Program-made: the position numbers and the translations under genes | The notes under the pieces: model-generated | What the model saw: only the letters and a program-made list of their open reading frames with translations | Database searches by the model: none | Told to the model about the DNA's origin: nothing | Source: an uncultured Christensenellaceae bacterium | Lineage (GTDB): Bacteria > Bacillota > Clostridia > Christensenellales > Borkfalkiaceae | Length of the DNA: 64,000 bases | Direction: 5' to 3' | Assembly (NCBI GenBank): GCA_910588695.1 | Contig: CAJUOV010000009.1 | Span: 1-64,000, forward strand | Part shown: positions 1 to 7,162 of the stretch, piece by piece | Numbering within the stretch: the stretch's first letter is position 1 | How the letters are laid out: the number at the start of each line of letters is the position of its first letter

Positions 1-768
1 TCCACCTGCAAATCGCCCCAACAGATGTTCGGCGCGCTCTTAAAGAGCTACTGGTGCGAAAAGAACGGGATCGATCCCAAAAATCTCTACGTTGTCAGCG
101 TGATTCCCTGCACGGCGAAAAAGAACGAGTGCAAACGCGAAGAGATGGCGGGCGACGTGGACGCGGCGATCACGACGCGCGAGCTTGCGCGCATGATCAA
201 AACGGCGGGCATCAAGTTTACCGAACTTCCCGACGAAGAATTCGACAACCCCTTTGCGACGGCAACGGGCGGCGGCGCGATCTTCGGCGCGACAGGCGGC
301 GTGATGGAAGCGGCGCTCAGAACGGCGGCGCACATGATGGACGGAAGTTTCGAAGTCCTCGACTTCTTCGCCGTCCGCGGTACGCAGGGGATCAAAGAAG
401 CCACCTACCTCGTGGCGGGCAACACCCTCAAAGTTGCGGTCGCTTCCGGTCTTGCAAACGCCGAAACAATCATTAAACAGATCAAATCGGGCGAAAAACA
501 GTACGACTTTGTCGAGATCATGGCATGCCCCGGCGGCTGCGTAAACGGCGGCGGACAGCCCACCCTCTCGGACAGCGTCAGAAACTCCGTAGAACTCAAA
601 GAAGCGAGAGCGAAAGCGCTCTATTCGGCAGACGTGAACAACACGCTTCGCCGCAGCGCGGACTCCCCCGTCATGGACGTTGTATACAACGACTATCTGC
701 AATTCCCGAATAGCCCGAAAGCACACAAAATTCTGCATACGAGCTACAAGGAAAACAAAAAAATCTGA
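1..768 (+). CDS. [FeFe]-hydrogenase catalytic subunit, C-terminal part (5' truncated by window edge)
   Basis: The reading frame is open from base 1 (S-T-C-K-S-P-Q-Q-M), so the 5' part lies outside the window. The visible 256 residues are the C-terminal half of the H-cluster domain, which reduces protons to H2. Loop L2 reads IPCTAKKNE and loop L3 reads EIMACPGGCVNGGGQP; their Cys residues bind the [4Fe-4S] part of the H-cluster. The C-terminal HKILHTSY matches the family's usual tail. L1 (TSCCPxW) is not in view. The first L2 residue, usually Met, is Ile (codon at 103). This looks like the HydA/HndD large subunit of a fermentative, possibly NADH-linked hydrogenase, but the N-terminal Fe-S domains that would decide this are missing. 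An intrinsic terminator follows at once. Confidence 0.95.
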   Translation, partial: STCKSPQQMFGALLKSYWCEKNGIDPKNLYVVSVIPCTAKKNECKREEMAGDVDAAITTRELARMIKTAGIKFTELPDEEFDNPFATATGGGAIFGATGGVMEAALRTAAHMMDGSFEVLDFFAVRGTQGIKEATYLVAGNTLKVAVASGLANAETIIKQIKSGEKQYDFVEIMACPGGCVNGGGQPTLSDSVRNSVELKEARAKALYSADVNNTLRRSADSPVMDVVYNDYLQFPNSPKAHKILHTSYKENKKI

Positions 769-784
769 ACAAGATCGTCATAAA

Positions 785-809
785 ACGCCCGCATTGCGCG
801 GGCGTTTTT
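785..809 (+). terminator. Intrinsic terminator after the hydrogenase gene
   Basis: Perfect 8-bp stem ACGCCCGC/GCGGGCGT with a 5-nt loop, followed by T5. The -35 box of the next gene starts 4 nt after the T run. Confidence 0.93.
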
Positions 810-812
810 ACG

Positions 813-841
813 TTGACAAATTTTCTCAAATTTGCTATGAT
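813..841 (+). promoter_or_regulatory. Sigma-A promoter for the D-2-hydroxyacid dehydrogenase
   Basis: TTGACA (813-818), 17-nt spacer, TATGAT (836-841). The predicted start near 848 leaves a leader of about 26 nt containing the SD AGGAGG at 861-866. Confidence 0.9.
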
Positions 842-873
842 GATTTTATCACTGACCGAAAGGAGGAAACAAA

Positions 874-1860
874 ATGAAAATTGCGGCGTTCGAGGTGCGG
901 GATTACGAAGACAAAGATTTTACCGCCGCTTCTTCCTACGGGCACGAAGCAAGCACTTATCGGGAGCGGCTCTCAACGAACACTCTTTCACTCGTACAGG
1001 GATGCGAAGGAGTCTCGGTTCTCGGGCACAGCAGATTGGACGAAGAAGTCATTAAGGCTTTAGACAAAGCGGGCGTAAAATTCGTCGCAACGCGCACGAT
1101 CGGATTCAACCACATCGATCTGAATGCGGCGAAAAAATACGGGATCAGAGTTTCGAACGCGCAATACAGTCCCTATAACGTGGCAGATTTTACAGTTATG
1201 CTCATACTAATGCTGCTGCGTAAAGCAAAAATTTCGGTGATCCGCGCGCTTGCAAACGACTTTTCTCTGGACGGAACCTGCGGTCGGGAGTTGCGTTCCC
1301 TCACCGTCGGAATCTTGGGCGCGGGCAAGATCGGCAGAACGGTTATGCAGAATCTGAGCGGCTTCGGCTGCAAAATTCTCGCGCACGATCCCTTTATCGC
1401 ACCCGACAATCTCCCCTCTTTCGTCAAAGGCGTTTCGTTGGAAGAACTCTTGAAAGAGAGCGACGTTCTCTCTTTGCATATCCCCTATACTGCGGAAAAC
1501 AGACACATCATCGACCGCGAACGAATCGCGCTCATGAAGGACGGCGCGCTTATCGTCAACACGGCGCGGGGCGAGCTCGTCGATACGGACGCCCTGATCG
1601 AGGCGATCGAAAGCGGCAAGCTGGGCGGCGCGGGGATCGATACGGTCGAACAGGAGGAAAACGTCTGTCACGTCGATCTGAGAGCAAATATTCTTCCGAA
1701 ACGCAATCTCTTCTATCTCAAACAATTCCCGAACGTCGTCTATACGCCCCATCAGGCGTTTTTCACGGAGGAAGCGACGATCGCTATGGTCGAGAGCAAT
1801 CTCGAAAGTCTGCGTCTTTTCGAAAAAGGGCTCGACAATCCTTACGAAATCAAGCTATGA
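874..1860 (+). CDS. D-2-hydroxyacid dehydrogenase (D-lactate dehydrogenase type)
   Basis: 328 aa, the usual length for D-lactate dehydrogenases. The family reduces a 2-oxo acid such as pyruvate to the D-hydroxy acid with NADH in the cytoplasm. The Rossmann motif GAGKIG is near residues 149-154. The catalytic set is visible as Arg232 (NTARGELVD), Glu259/261 (GIDTVEQEEN) and His293 (TPHQAF). The ATG at 874 is set by a good SD (AGGAGG). It has its own promoter and lies directly behind a hydrogenase, which fits reductant disposal in a fermenter. The substrate is inferred from the family: a VanH-like or other 2-oxoacid role cannot be excluded. Confidence 0.9.
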   Translation: MKIAAFEVRDYEDKDFTAASSYGHEASTYRERLSTNTLSLVQGCEGVSVLGHSRLDEEVIKALDKAGVKFVATRTIGFNHIDLNAAKKYGIRVSNAQYSPYNVADFTVMLILMLLRKAKISVIRALANDFSLDGTCGRELRSLTVGILGAGKIGRTVMQNLSGFGCKILAHDPFIAPDNLPSFVKGVSLEELLKESDVLSLHIPYTAENRHIIDRERIALMKDGALIVNTARGELVDTDALIEAIESGKLGGAGIDTVEQEENVCHVDLRANILPKRNLFYLKQFPNVVYTPHQAFFTEEATIAMVESNLESLRLFEKGLDNPYEIKL

Positions 1861-1874
1861 AATGTAACCGATTA

Positions 1875-1906
1875 AGGGGCGCTTTCCGTTAAGGAGCGCC
1901 TCTTTG
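1875..1906 (+). terminator. Intrinsic terminator after the dehydrogenase
   Basis: Stem GGCGCT (1878-1883)/AGCGCC (1895-1900) followed by a T-rich tail. The next -35 box begins at 1908. Confidence 0.8.
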
Positions 1907-1907
1907 T

Positions 1908-1936
1908 TTGACTTTTTTTAACAAAAAGCATATAAT
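1908..1936 (+). promoter_or_regulatory. Sigma-A promoter giving a leaderless EamA mRNA
   Basis: TTGACT (1908-1913), 17-nt spacer, consensus TATAAT (1931-1936). Seven nt separate the -10 from the ATG at 1944, so transcription should start at or next to the A of the start codon. Confidence 0.82.
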
Positions 1937-1943
1937 GTTTCGT

Positions 1944-2870
1944 ATGAAAAAAGAGATCGGAAAAAAAATATTCGGCATTCTCTTTATTCTCGGCGCGGCG
2001 CTCATGTTTGCGCTGATGAATCTTTTCGTCAATGCGGCGGGCGATCTCCCGCTCATGCAAAAAGTATTTTTCCGCAATTTCTTCGCTACGATCATTGTTT
2101 TTTTCTTTCTGCTCTTTACCAAAGAAAAATTCCGCATTCACGATAAAAGCTGTATTCTGTGGCTTTTTCTGCGCGCAGGAATCGGGTTTTTGGGCATAAT
2201 CCTCAATTTCTATGCGATCGATCATATCGGCAGTATTTCGGACGCTTCGATTCTGAATAAACTCTCCCCTTTCTTTGCGATTCTCTTTTCGGTATTTTTA
2301 TTAAAAGAAAAACCGACCATTCCCGAAATCATCTTCGTACTCGTTGCATTCGCGGGCGCGATGCTCGTCGTCAATCCCCGCTTCGATATGGAAATAATCC
2401 CCGCGCTCTGCGGCTTTTTAGGCGGCGCGTGCGCGGGCTTTGCCTATACCTGCGTCCGCGTTCTGGGAAACAAGGGCGAACGCAATTATATGATCATTTT
2501 CTTCTTTTCCGCCTTTTCCACTTTTGTCTCTCTTCCTTTTATGATCGCGTTCTATCAGCCGATGACGGGACTGCAATGGCTGTATCTGGTTCTTGCGGGA
2601 CTCTCGGCGGCTGGCGGACAGTTCTGTATTACCGCCGCCTATAAACAGGCGCCCGCCAAAGAGATCGCGGTTTTCGATTACGCGCAGGTACTCTTTGCGG
2701 CGCTCCTCGGATTTCTCTTTCTCGATCAAATACCCAAAACGCTCAGCTTTATCGGCTACGCCGTGATCATCGGCGCGGCAATCGCCAATTTTATCTATCG
2801 GCTTGAAAAAAGCAAACGGGAAACGAAAAAACATTCGATTTCACAAAAAAATCACAGCGAAAGCGGATAA
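1944..2870 (+). CDS. EamA/DMT-family transporter
   Basis: 308 aa with about ten hydrophobic segments arranged as two EamA repeats, the standard drug/metabolite transporter architecture. The second half contains APAKEIAVFDYAQVLFAALLG, cut here to its key part KEIAVFDYAQ, typical of the second repeat. Family members export metabolites, but the substrate cannot be inferred. ATG 1944 is preferred: an upstream TTG at 1908 is the -35 box and ATG 1935 lies inside the -10 box. There is no Shine-Dalgarno, which agrees with a leaderless message. Confidence 0.88.
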   Translation: MKKEIGKKIFGILFILGAALMFALMNLFVNAAGDLPLMQKVFFRNFFATIIVFFFLLFTKEKFRIHDKSCILWLFLRAGIGFLGIILNFYAIDHIGSISDASILNKLSPFFAILFSVFLLKEKPTIPEIIFVLVAFAGAMLVVNPRFDMEIIPALCGFLGGACAGFAYTCVRVLGNKGERNYMIIFFFSAFSTFVSLPFMIAFYQPMTGLQWLYLVLAGLSAAGGQFCITAAYKQAPAKEIAVFDYAQVLFAALLGFLFLDQIPKTLSFIGYAVIIGAAIANFIYRLEKSKRETKKHSISQKNHSESG

Positions 2871-2886
2871 ACTTTATCGTCTTGCA

Positions 2887-2915
2887 TTGCTTTTTTCGTA
2901 AAAATATGTTAAGAT
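2887..2915 (+). promoter_or_regulatory. Sigma-A-like promoter with a very short leader
   Basis: TTGCTT (2887-2892), 17-nt spacer, TAAGAT (2910-2915). The ATG at 2928 follows 12 nt after the -10, leaving a leader of about 5-6 nt and no SD. Confidence 0.65.
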
Positions 2916-2927
2916 AAAACCATAATT

Positions 2928-4319
2928 ATGAAAAAGAAGAAATCGGAAAACTCTCGTATCGAAGAAACCGAGCCTGCGGATTCCGTTCCTGCGGAAGAGG
3001 TTCGCTCTGCGGACGGGGAAGAGATTCCCGCAACGGCGGTAGAAAAAACCGATCAAAAAGCGGAATCCGACGCGCTTGATAGGGCGGGGGAATCGGACGA
3101 ATTGGATACTACGGACGGCATCGAATTTGCCGCCCGCTATTCTTCTGCAAAAGAACGCGACATGGAAAAGCTCTCGCAGGAAATGGAAGAGCGTTCCTCA
3201 AACAAGACGAAAAAACAGAAGTGGAAGACGGTAGTCAAAACGATTCTGATGATTCTTCTGATCGGACTTTCGATCGGGCTCATGTTCGGACTGGGCGATT
3301 ACATCCACGGCGATCAGCTCGGTTTTTTGGATATGCTGAAAACTTCTTTCGATTGGCGGTATTTCCTTATCCTTTTGGCGGCAATCGCAGCCTATATTCT
3401 CTTCGAGAGTTTGAAGTACGCTTATCTGCTTAAAATATCCACGGGAAAATGGCGGCTTAAAAATTCGGTCAAAACCATGTTTCTCGGAAAGTATTACGAC
3501 GGAATCACTCCTCTCGGCACGGGCGGACAACCCTTTCAGATTTACTATCTGCACAAGCGACAAATTCCCGCCGGCGTTGCGACAGCCGTCCCTCTCGTCA
3601 AGTATATCGTATCCACTTTTGTCTTCGGAATTATCTGCGCAGTCATGTTAGGTTTGACGCCGAGTTATTTTCAATCGGATACTGCGGTTTCAAACAAACT
3701 CACCCTGAGCTTTATGATCATTGCATGGATCGCGCTGGCGTTCAATATGCTCACGCCCGCCGTGATGATTTTGCTCTCCGCCTTCCCCAAAGTCGGAAAG
3801 AAAATCATCGTCTGGATCGTAAAAGTTCTGCACAAAATGCGCATCGTCAAGCACAAATATCCCGTTACGAAAAAATACGTCTACGAAGTCGCGGAATACC
3901 GCAACGCGCTTAAACTGCTCGTAAAAAAATGGTACATGTTGATTCCTCTCGTGTTGTTTTCTGTTGCGGAATCCTTTATATACCTCTCATTCCCCTTTTT
4001 CACCGTCACCGCGATCGCGGGAGTAGAACCCTCGTTGAGTTTGCTCATTCAGATCTGGTGTCTTTCGACGGTCTCTTTCTATTCGGCATCCCTCGTGCCT
4101 ACCCCCGGAAACAGCGGCGCATCCGAAACGACTTCGTCGTTTATTTTCGCAACCGTCGCAGGGATCGAATCGGTCGTTGGCTGGGTCGTATTCACGTGGA
4201 GATTCATTACGTTCTATCTGTTCATTGTGATAGGCGTATGCATGAGTATCTTCTCTATGATCCGCGACGCCGTCCGCGCAAAACAAGCCCGCAAAAATCA
4301 AAATCCCGATCAAGAATAA
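2928..4319 (+). CDS. Flippase-like integral membrane protein (LPG synthase TM-domain/UPF0104 family)
   Basis: 463 aa. The first ~100 residues are hydrophilic, rich in Glu/Asp and low in complexity, then a Lys-rich stretch leads into about seven or eight membrane segments. The family motifs TGGQPFQIYYLHKR and PTPGNSGASE are both clear. They identify the MprF N-terminal-like flippase domain (PF03706) without the lysyl-transferase domain. Related proteins move lipids or polyprenyl-linked glycans across the membrane; the substrate is unknown. The acidic cytoplasmic N-terminal extension is longer than usual. There is no SD before ATG 2928. A shared bidirectional terminator follows. Confidence 0.8.
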   Translation: MKKKKSENSRIEETEPADSVPAEEVRSADGEEIPATAVEKTDQKAESDALDRAGESDELDTTDGIEFAARYSSAKERDMEKLSQEMEERSSNKTKKQKWKTVVKTILMILLIGLSIGLMFGLGDYIHGDQLGFLDMLKTSFDWRYFLILLAAIAAYILFESLKYAYLLKISTGKWRLKNSVKTMFLGKYYDGITPLGTGGQPFQIYYLHKRQIPAGVATAVPLVKYIVSTFVFGIICAVMLGLTPSYFQSDTAVSNKLTLSFMIIAWIALAFNMLTPAVMILLSAFPKVGKKIIVWIVKVLHKMRIVKHKYPVTKKYVYEVAEYRNALKLLVKKWYMLIPLVLFSVAESFIYLSFPFFTVTAIAGVEPSLSLLIQIWCLSTVSFYSASLVPTPGNSGASETTSSFIFATVAGIESVVGWVVFTWRFITFYLFIVIGVCMSIFSMIRDAVRAKQARKNQNPDQE

Positions 4320-4320
4320 A

Positions 4321-4343
4321 GAGAGGCTAACGCCTCTCTTTTT
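4321..4343. terminator. Bidirectional terminator between convergent genes
   Basis: Stem GAGAGGC (4321-4327)/GCCTCTC (4332-4338) with a 4-nt loop and T5 on the plus strand. On the minus strand it follows the YfcE-type gene. Confidence 0.85.
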
Positions 4344-4809
4344 AATTTAAGCCTACGATCGTCGCCGTGGGCTTTTTATTATGGATCACAAGATAACAGT
4401 AACTCGGTTCGGTATAGGAACCCGCCGAACCCGGATTGATGCAGAGCACGCCCTCCTGCACCTCGACCGCGGCGCGGTGCGTGTGCCCGTAGAGCGCAAT
4501 CTCACAACCGAGCTCTTTCGTCCGCGCGACAAGGCGGGAAAGCCCGCTCTTCACGCCGTATTTGTGACCGTGACAGCAAAATATCGAAAGACCTTCCGCT
4601 TCGATCACGCACTCCTCTTCCCCGATCGCAGCGTCGCAATTTCCCTTCACGACATATGTTTTTTCGGGATACTCCCTGCGCGCGCCGATAAAATCCGCCG
4701 CTCCGTCGCCGAGATGAATCAAATAATCGTTCTCCGCCATGAGCGGCGCAATCTTTGCAACCGCCGCCCGCTTTCCGTGAGAATCCGACACAATCAAAAA
4801 CGTCTTCAT
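4342..4809 (-). CDS. YfcE/MJ0936-type metallophosphoesterase
   Basis: 155 aa, the usual length for the small calcineurin-like phosphodiesterases. Metal-binding motifs appear in order: SDSHG near the N terminus, HLGDGAAD, VKGNCDA, CCHGHKYGV and LYGHTHRA. The family hydrolyses phosphodiesters in the cytoplasm with two metal ions; the physiological substrate is usually unknown. It is the last gene of ade-rdgB-yfcE: its ATG overlaps the rdgB stop (ATGA, 4806-4809), which implies translational coupling. Confidence 0.9.
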   Translation of the reverse strand: MKTFLIVSDSHGKRAAVAKIAPLMAENDYLIHLGDGAADFIGARREYPEKTYVVKGNCDAAIGEEECVIEAEGLSIFCCHGHKYGVKSGLSRLVARTKELGCEIALYGHTHRAAVEVQEGVLCINPGSAGSYTEPSYCYLVIHNKKPTATIVGLN

Positions 4810-5387
4810 TCTTCGTCCTTTAAGAACTCTAAAAGCCCCGCGAGCGCTCTTCCCCTGTGCGAAACGGCGTTTTTCTCTTCATCGGATGCCTCCGCAAACG
4901 TCTTCTGCAAATCCTCGCTGAAAAAGAGCGGGTCATACCCGAAGCCGTTTTCACCGCGTTCCTCTCTGACGATCGTACCGTATGTCTTTCCGATCGAAGA
5001 ATATTCTTCGCCGTCGGGAAAGACAAGCGCAATCGCGCACTCGAAGTGCGCCGACCGATCGTTTTCATTCTCCAAGTTATCAAGCAACAGTCTGCGGTTT
5101 GCCGCGCTGTCGCCGCCCGAATACCGCGCGCTGTATATTCCGGGAGCGCCGCCGAGCGCATTGACGCACAGCCCGCTGTCGTCTGCGAGCGCGGCCTGTC
5201 CCGTCTTCTCAACGACTGCGCGCGCTTTCAAAAATGCGTTTTCGAGAAAACTTTTCCCCGTCTCCTCCACTTCATCGAAAAATCCCGCTTCCTTTGCGGA
5301 AATCACATGATAACCTTTCAGAATTTCGCGGATCTCTTTGAGTTTATGTTCGTTGCCCGTCGCGGCGACGACCGTTTTATATTTCAT
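4806..5387 (-). CDS. rdgB: dITP/XTP pyrophosphatase (RdgB/HAM1 family)
   Basis: 193 aa starting MKYKTVVAATGN, which fits the family length; a longer in-frame extension upstream lies inside ade and is rejected. It removes non-canonical purine nucleoside triphosphates (dITP, XTP) by releasing pyrophosphate. Signatures are ATGNEHKLKEI at the N terminus, the central ADDSGLCVNAL with GGAPGIYSARYSGG, and FGYDPLF. An SD (AAGGAG) lies just before ATG 5387, which overlaps the ade stop by 4 nt. The pairing with a deaminase that makes hypoxanthine is chemically sensible, since deaminated purines are what RdgB cleans up. Confidence 0.95.
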   Translation of the reverse strand: MKYKTVVAATGNEHKLKEIREILKGYHVISAKEAGFFDEVEETGKSFLENAFLKARAVVEKTGQAALADDSGLCVNALGGAPGIYSARYSGGDSAANRRLLLDNLENENDRSAHFECAIALVFPDGEEYSSIGKTYGTIVREERGENGFGYDPLFFSEDLQKTFAEASDEEKNAVSHRGRALAGLLEFLKDEE

Positions 5388-7111
5388 AACGACTCCTTTA
5401 TAGACGAAATGATTTTGAATTGTTCCACATCGATGAGACCGCGGTCGGTCAGGCGGAGTTTCGGGATCACGGCAAGAGATAAAAATACGAGCGACATAAA
5501 GGGTTCGATCCCCTCTTTCACATCCATCTTTCGCGCAAGCTCCGTGATCTCCCGCGTTTTTGCGATCACCTCTTCCGCCGACACGCTCGACATCAGTCCC
5601 GCAATGTCCAATGCAAACACTTTTTCGCAATCTCCGTGCACAAGCGCCATACCGCCGCCCGCCTCCCGAAGAAGCCGTGCCACGCGCGCCATCGATTCGT
5701 TGCCGTCTCCGACGATTACGAGATTGTGACTGTCGTGCGCAACGCTCACGCCGAGCGCGCCGTCCCTCAGTCCGTAACCGCTCAAAAGACATTTTCCCAT
5801 ATTGCCAGTCGCAAAGTGCCGTTCAATCACGGCGAGCTTGCAAATTCCGTTCGGAAGAACCACGTCTCCCTCCTCCGAACGGACTTTTACAAACTCTTCT
5901 TCCGTAAGTATTCCGTTCGGCACTGCCCGCATGACACGCGCATCGCCCGAAAGATCCATCTTAAAATCGTCCGCCGAAACGGGTTTGATTTTTACCGTTC
6001 CCGCAACAGCATTGCTTCGGTAACGGCTTGCGGAAAATAACGCCCTGCCGTTCTCCGCAACGAGCACGCCTTTTTTGAACACCGCAGAAACCTTGAACTC
6101 GGTCAAATCTTCTACGAGAACAATATCCGCGTCGTAAGAAGGCGCAAGCGCGCCCTTACCCTTTAATCCGTAGCACTCTGCCGTATTCAACGTGGCGCAC
6201 GCGATCGCCTGCGAAGCGGGAATATCGCACGCAACGAGCCGTTTAAGGCCGTCGTCGATTTCGCCGTGTTCGGAAAGATCGTATGCGTTACGATCGTCCG
6301 AACAAAGCAGAAAACGGCGGTAGTTATATTCGTTGACCGCCTTTGAATTTTCTTCGATATTATGCGCTGAAGAACCGTTTCTGAGCTGAACGTAGAGTCC
6401 ACGTCTGATCTTTTCGCGGCAGTCGTCCGCATCGACGCACTCATGATCGGTCTTAATTCCAGCGACCGCATAGGCGTTGAGCGCGTCTTTCGAGAGCGCG
6501 GGCGCATGACCGTCTACGATTTTATTTTTTTCTTTCGCCGAACCGATTTTACGAAGCGCCTCATCGTCGCCGCCGATCACGGCGGGATAATTCATCATTT
6601 CGCCCAATCCGAAAAAGAGATCGCGGTCTATCTCCCGCGCCGTCTCCTTCGCGCTGACGGCTGCGCCGCTCGTCTCGAAAGGCGTTGCAGGCACACAGGA
6701 CGGCAACTGCATACAGACATCCAACGGATTCACGCCGCCATAGACAATGCGTGAAAACGCTTCTTTCATATACTCCGCGCCGGCGATCCCGCACACGTTT
6801 ACGATCTCATGCGGATCGGCGACAATCGTACCCGTTCCATGACTCACGGAAAGTTTTGCGAACTCCTCCGGCGAAAGCATGGAGCTCTCGACGTGGATAT
6901 GAGCGTCGATAAACGAGGGCAACGCATAACGCCCCTTTGCATCGTAAAACTTTGCCGATCCGTAGTCCGTTCCGATCCCTACGATGACGCCGTCTTTTAC
7001 GGCAATTTCCCCTTTTTCGGTTTCTCCCGTAAAAACGTTGAAAATCTTCGCGTTCTTGATGACGAGATCGCACTCCCGCCGCTTCATCGCAGCGTCTGCA
7101 AGCATTTTCAT
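5384..7111 (-). CDS. ade: Adenine deaminase
   Basis: 575 aa, the normal size of AdeC-type adenine deaminase (adenine to hypoxanthine plus ammonia). Metal site and signature regions are FIDAHIHVESSML, GTIVADPHEI and, later, DGHAPAL. The C-terminal half carries the family-specific GYGLRDGALGVSVAHDSHN. ATG 7111 is chosen over an upstream TTG because a consensus promoter ends 7 nt before it, so the message is predicted leaderless. It is the first gene of ade-rdgB-yfcE. Its -35 box lies in the terminator hairpin of the upstream P-type ATPase gene, so transcription of the two units is physically interlocked. Confidence 0.95.
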   Translation of the reverse strand: MKMLADAAMKRRECDLVIKNAKIFNVFTGETEKGEIAVKDGVIVGIGTDYGSAKFYDAKGRYALPSFIDAHIHVESSMLSPEEFAKLSVSHGTGTIVADPHEIVNVCGIAGAEYMKEAFSRIVYGGVNPLDVCMQLPSCVPATPFETSGAAVSAKETAREIDRDLFFGLGEMMNYPAVIGGDDEALRKIGSAKEKNKIVDGHAPALSKDALNAYAVAGIKTDHECVDADDCREKIRRGLYVQLRNGSSAHNIEENSKAVNEYNYRRFLLCSDDRNAYDLSEHGEIDDGLKRLVACDIPASQAIACATLNTAECYGLKGKGALAPSYDADIVLVEDLTEFKVSAVFKKGVLVAENGRALFSASRYRSNAVAGTVKIKPVSADDFKMDLSGDARVMRAVPNGILTEEEFVKVRSEEGDVVLPNGICKLAVIERHFATGNMGKCLLSGYGLRDGALGVSVAHDSHNLVIVGDGNESMARVARLLREAGGGMALVHGDCEKVFALDIAGLMSSVSAEEVIAKTREITELARKMDVKEGIEPFMSLVFLSLAVIPKLRLTDRGLIDVEQFKIISSIKESL

Positions 7112-7118
7112 ATAACCG

Positions 7119-7147
7119 ATTATAACATAAAAGCGGCTTGATGACAA
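7119..7147 (-). promoter_or_regulatory. Leaderless-type promoter for ade, -35 inside a terminator hairpin
   Basis: On the minus strand TTGTCA (7147-7142), 17-nt spacer, TATAAT (7124-7119), then 7 nt to ATG 7111. The -35 is formed by the loop and upper stem of the terminator at 7129-7156. Confidence 0.85.
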
Positions 7148-7156
7148 GCCGCTTTT
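7129..7156 (-). terminator. Terminator of the P-type ATPase gene
   Basis: Perfect 12-bp stem (7129-7140/7145-7156) with a 4-nt loop, ending in T4 on the minus strand. It overlaps the ade -35 and spacer. Confidence 0.85.
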
Positions 7157-7162
7157 ATAAAT

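Noticed and set aside
4381..5310. Long plus-strand open frame opposite yfcE and rdgB
   Set aside because: The protein is low-complexity with no family features; the minus strand encodes two clearly conserved enzymes.
5500..5518. tRNA T-arm-like GGGTTCGATCCCC
   Set aside because: It lies within the ade coding sequence and no acceptor, D or anticodon arm surrounds it.
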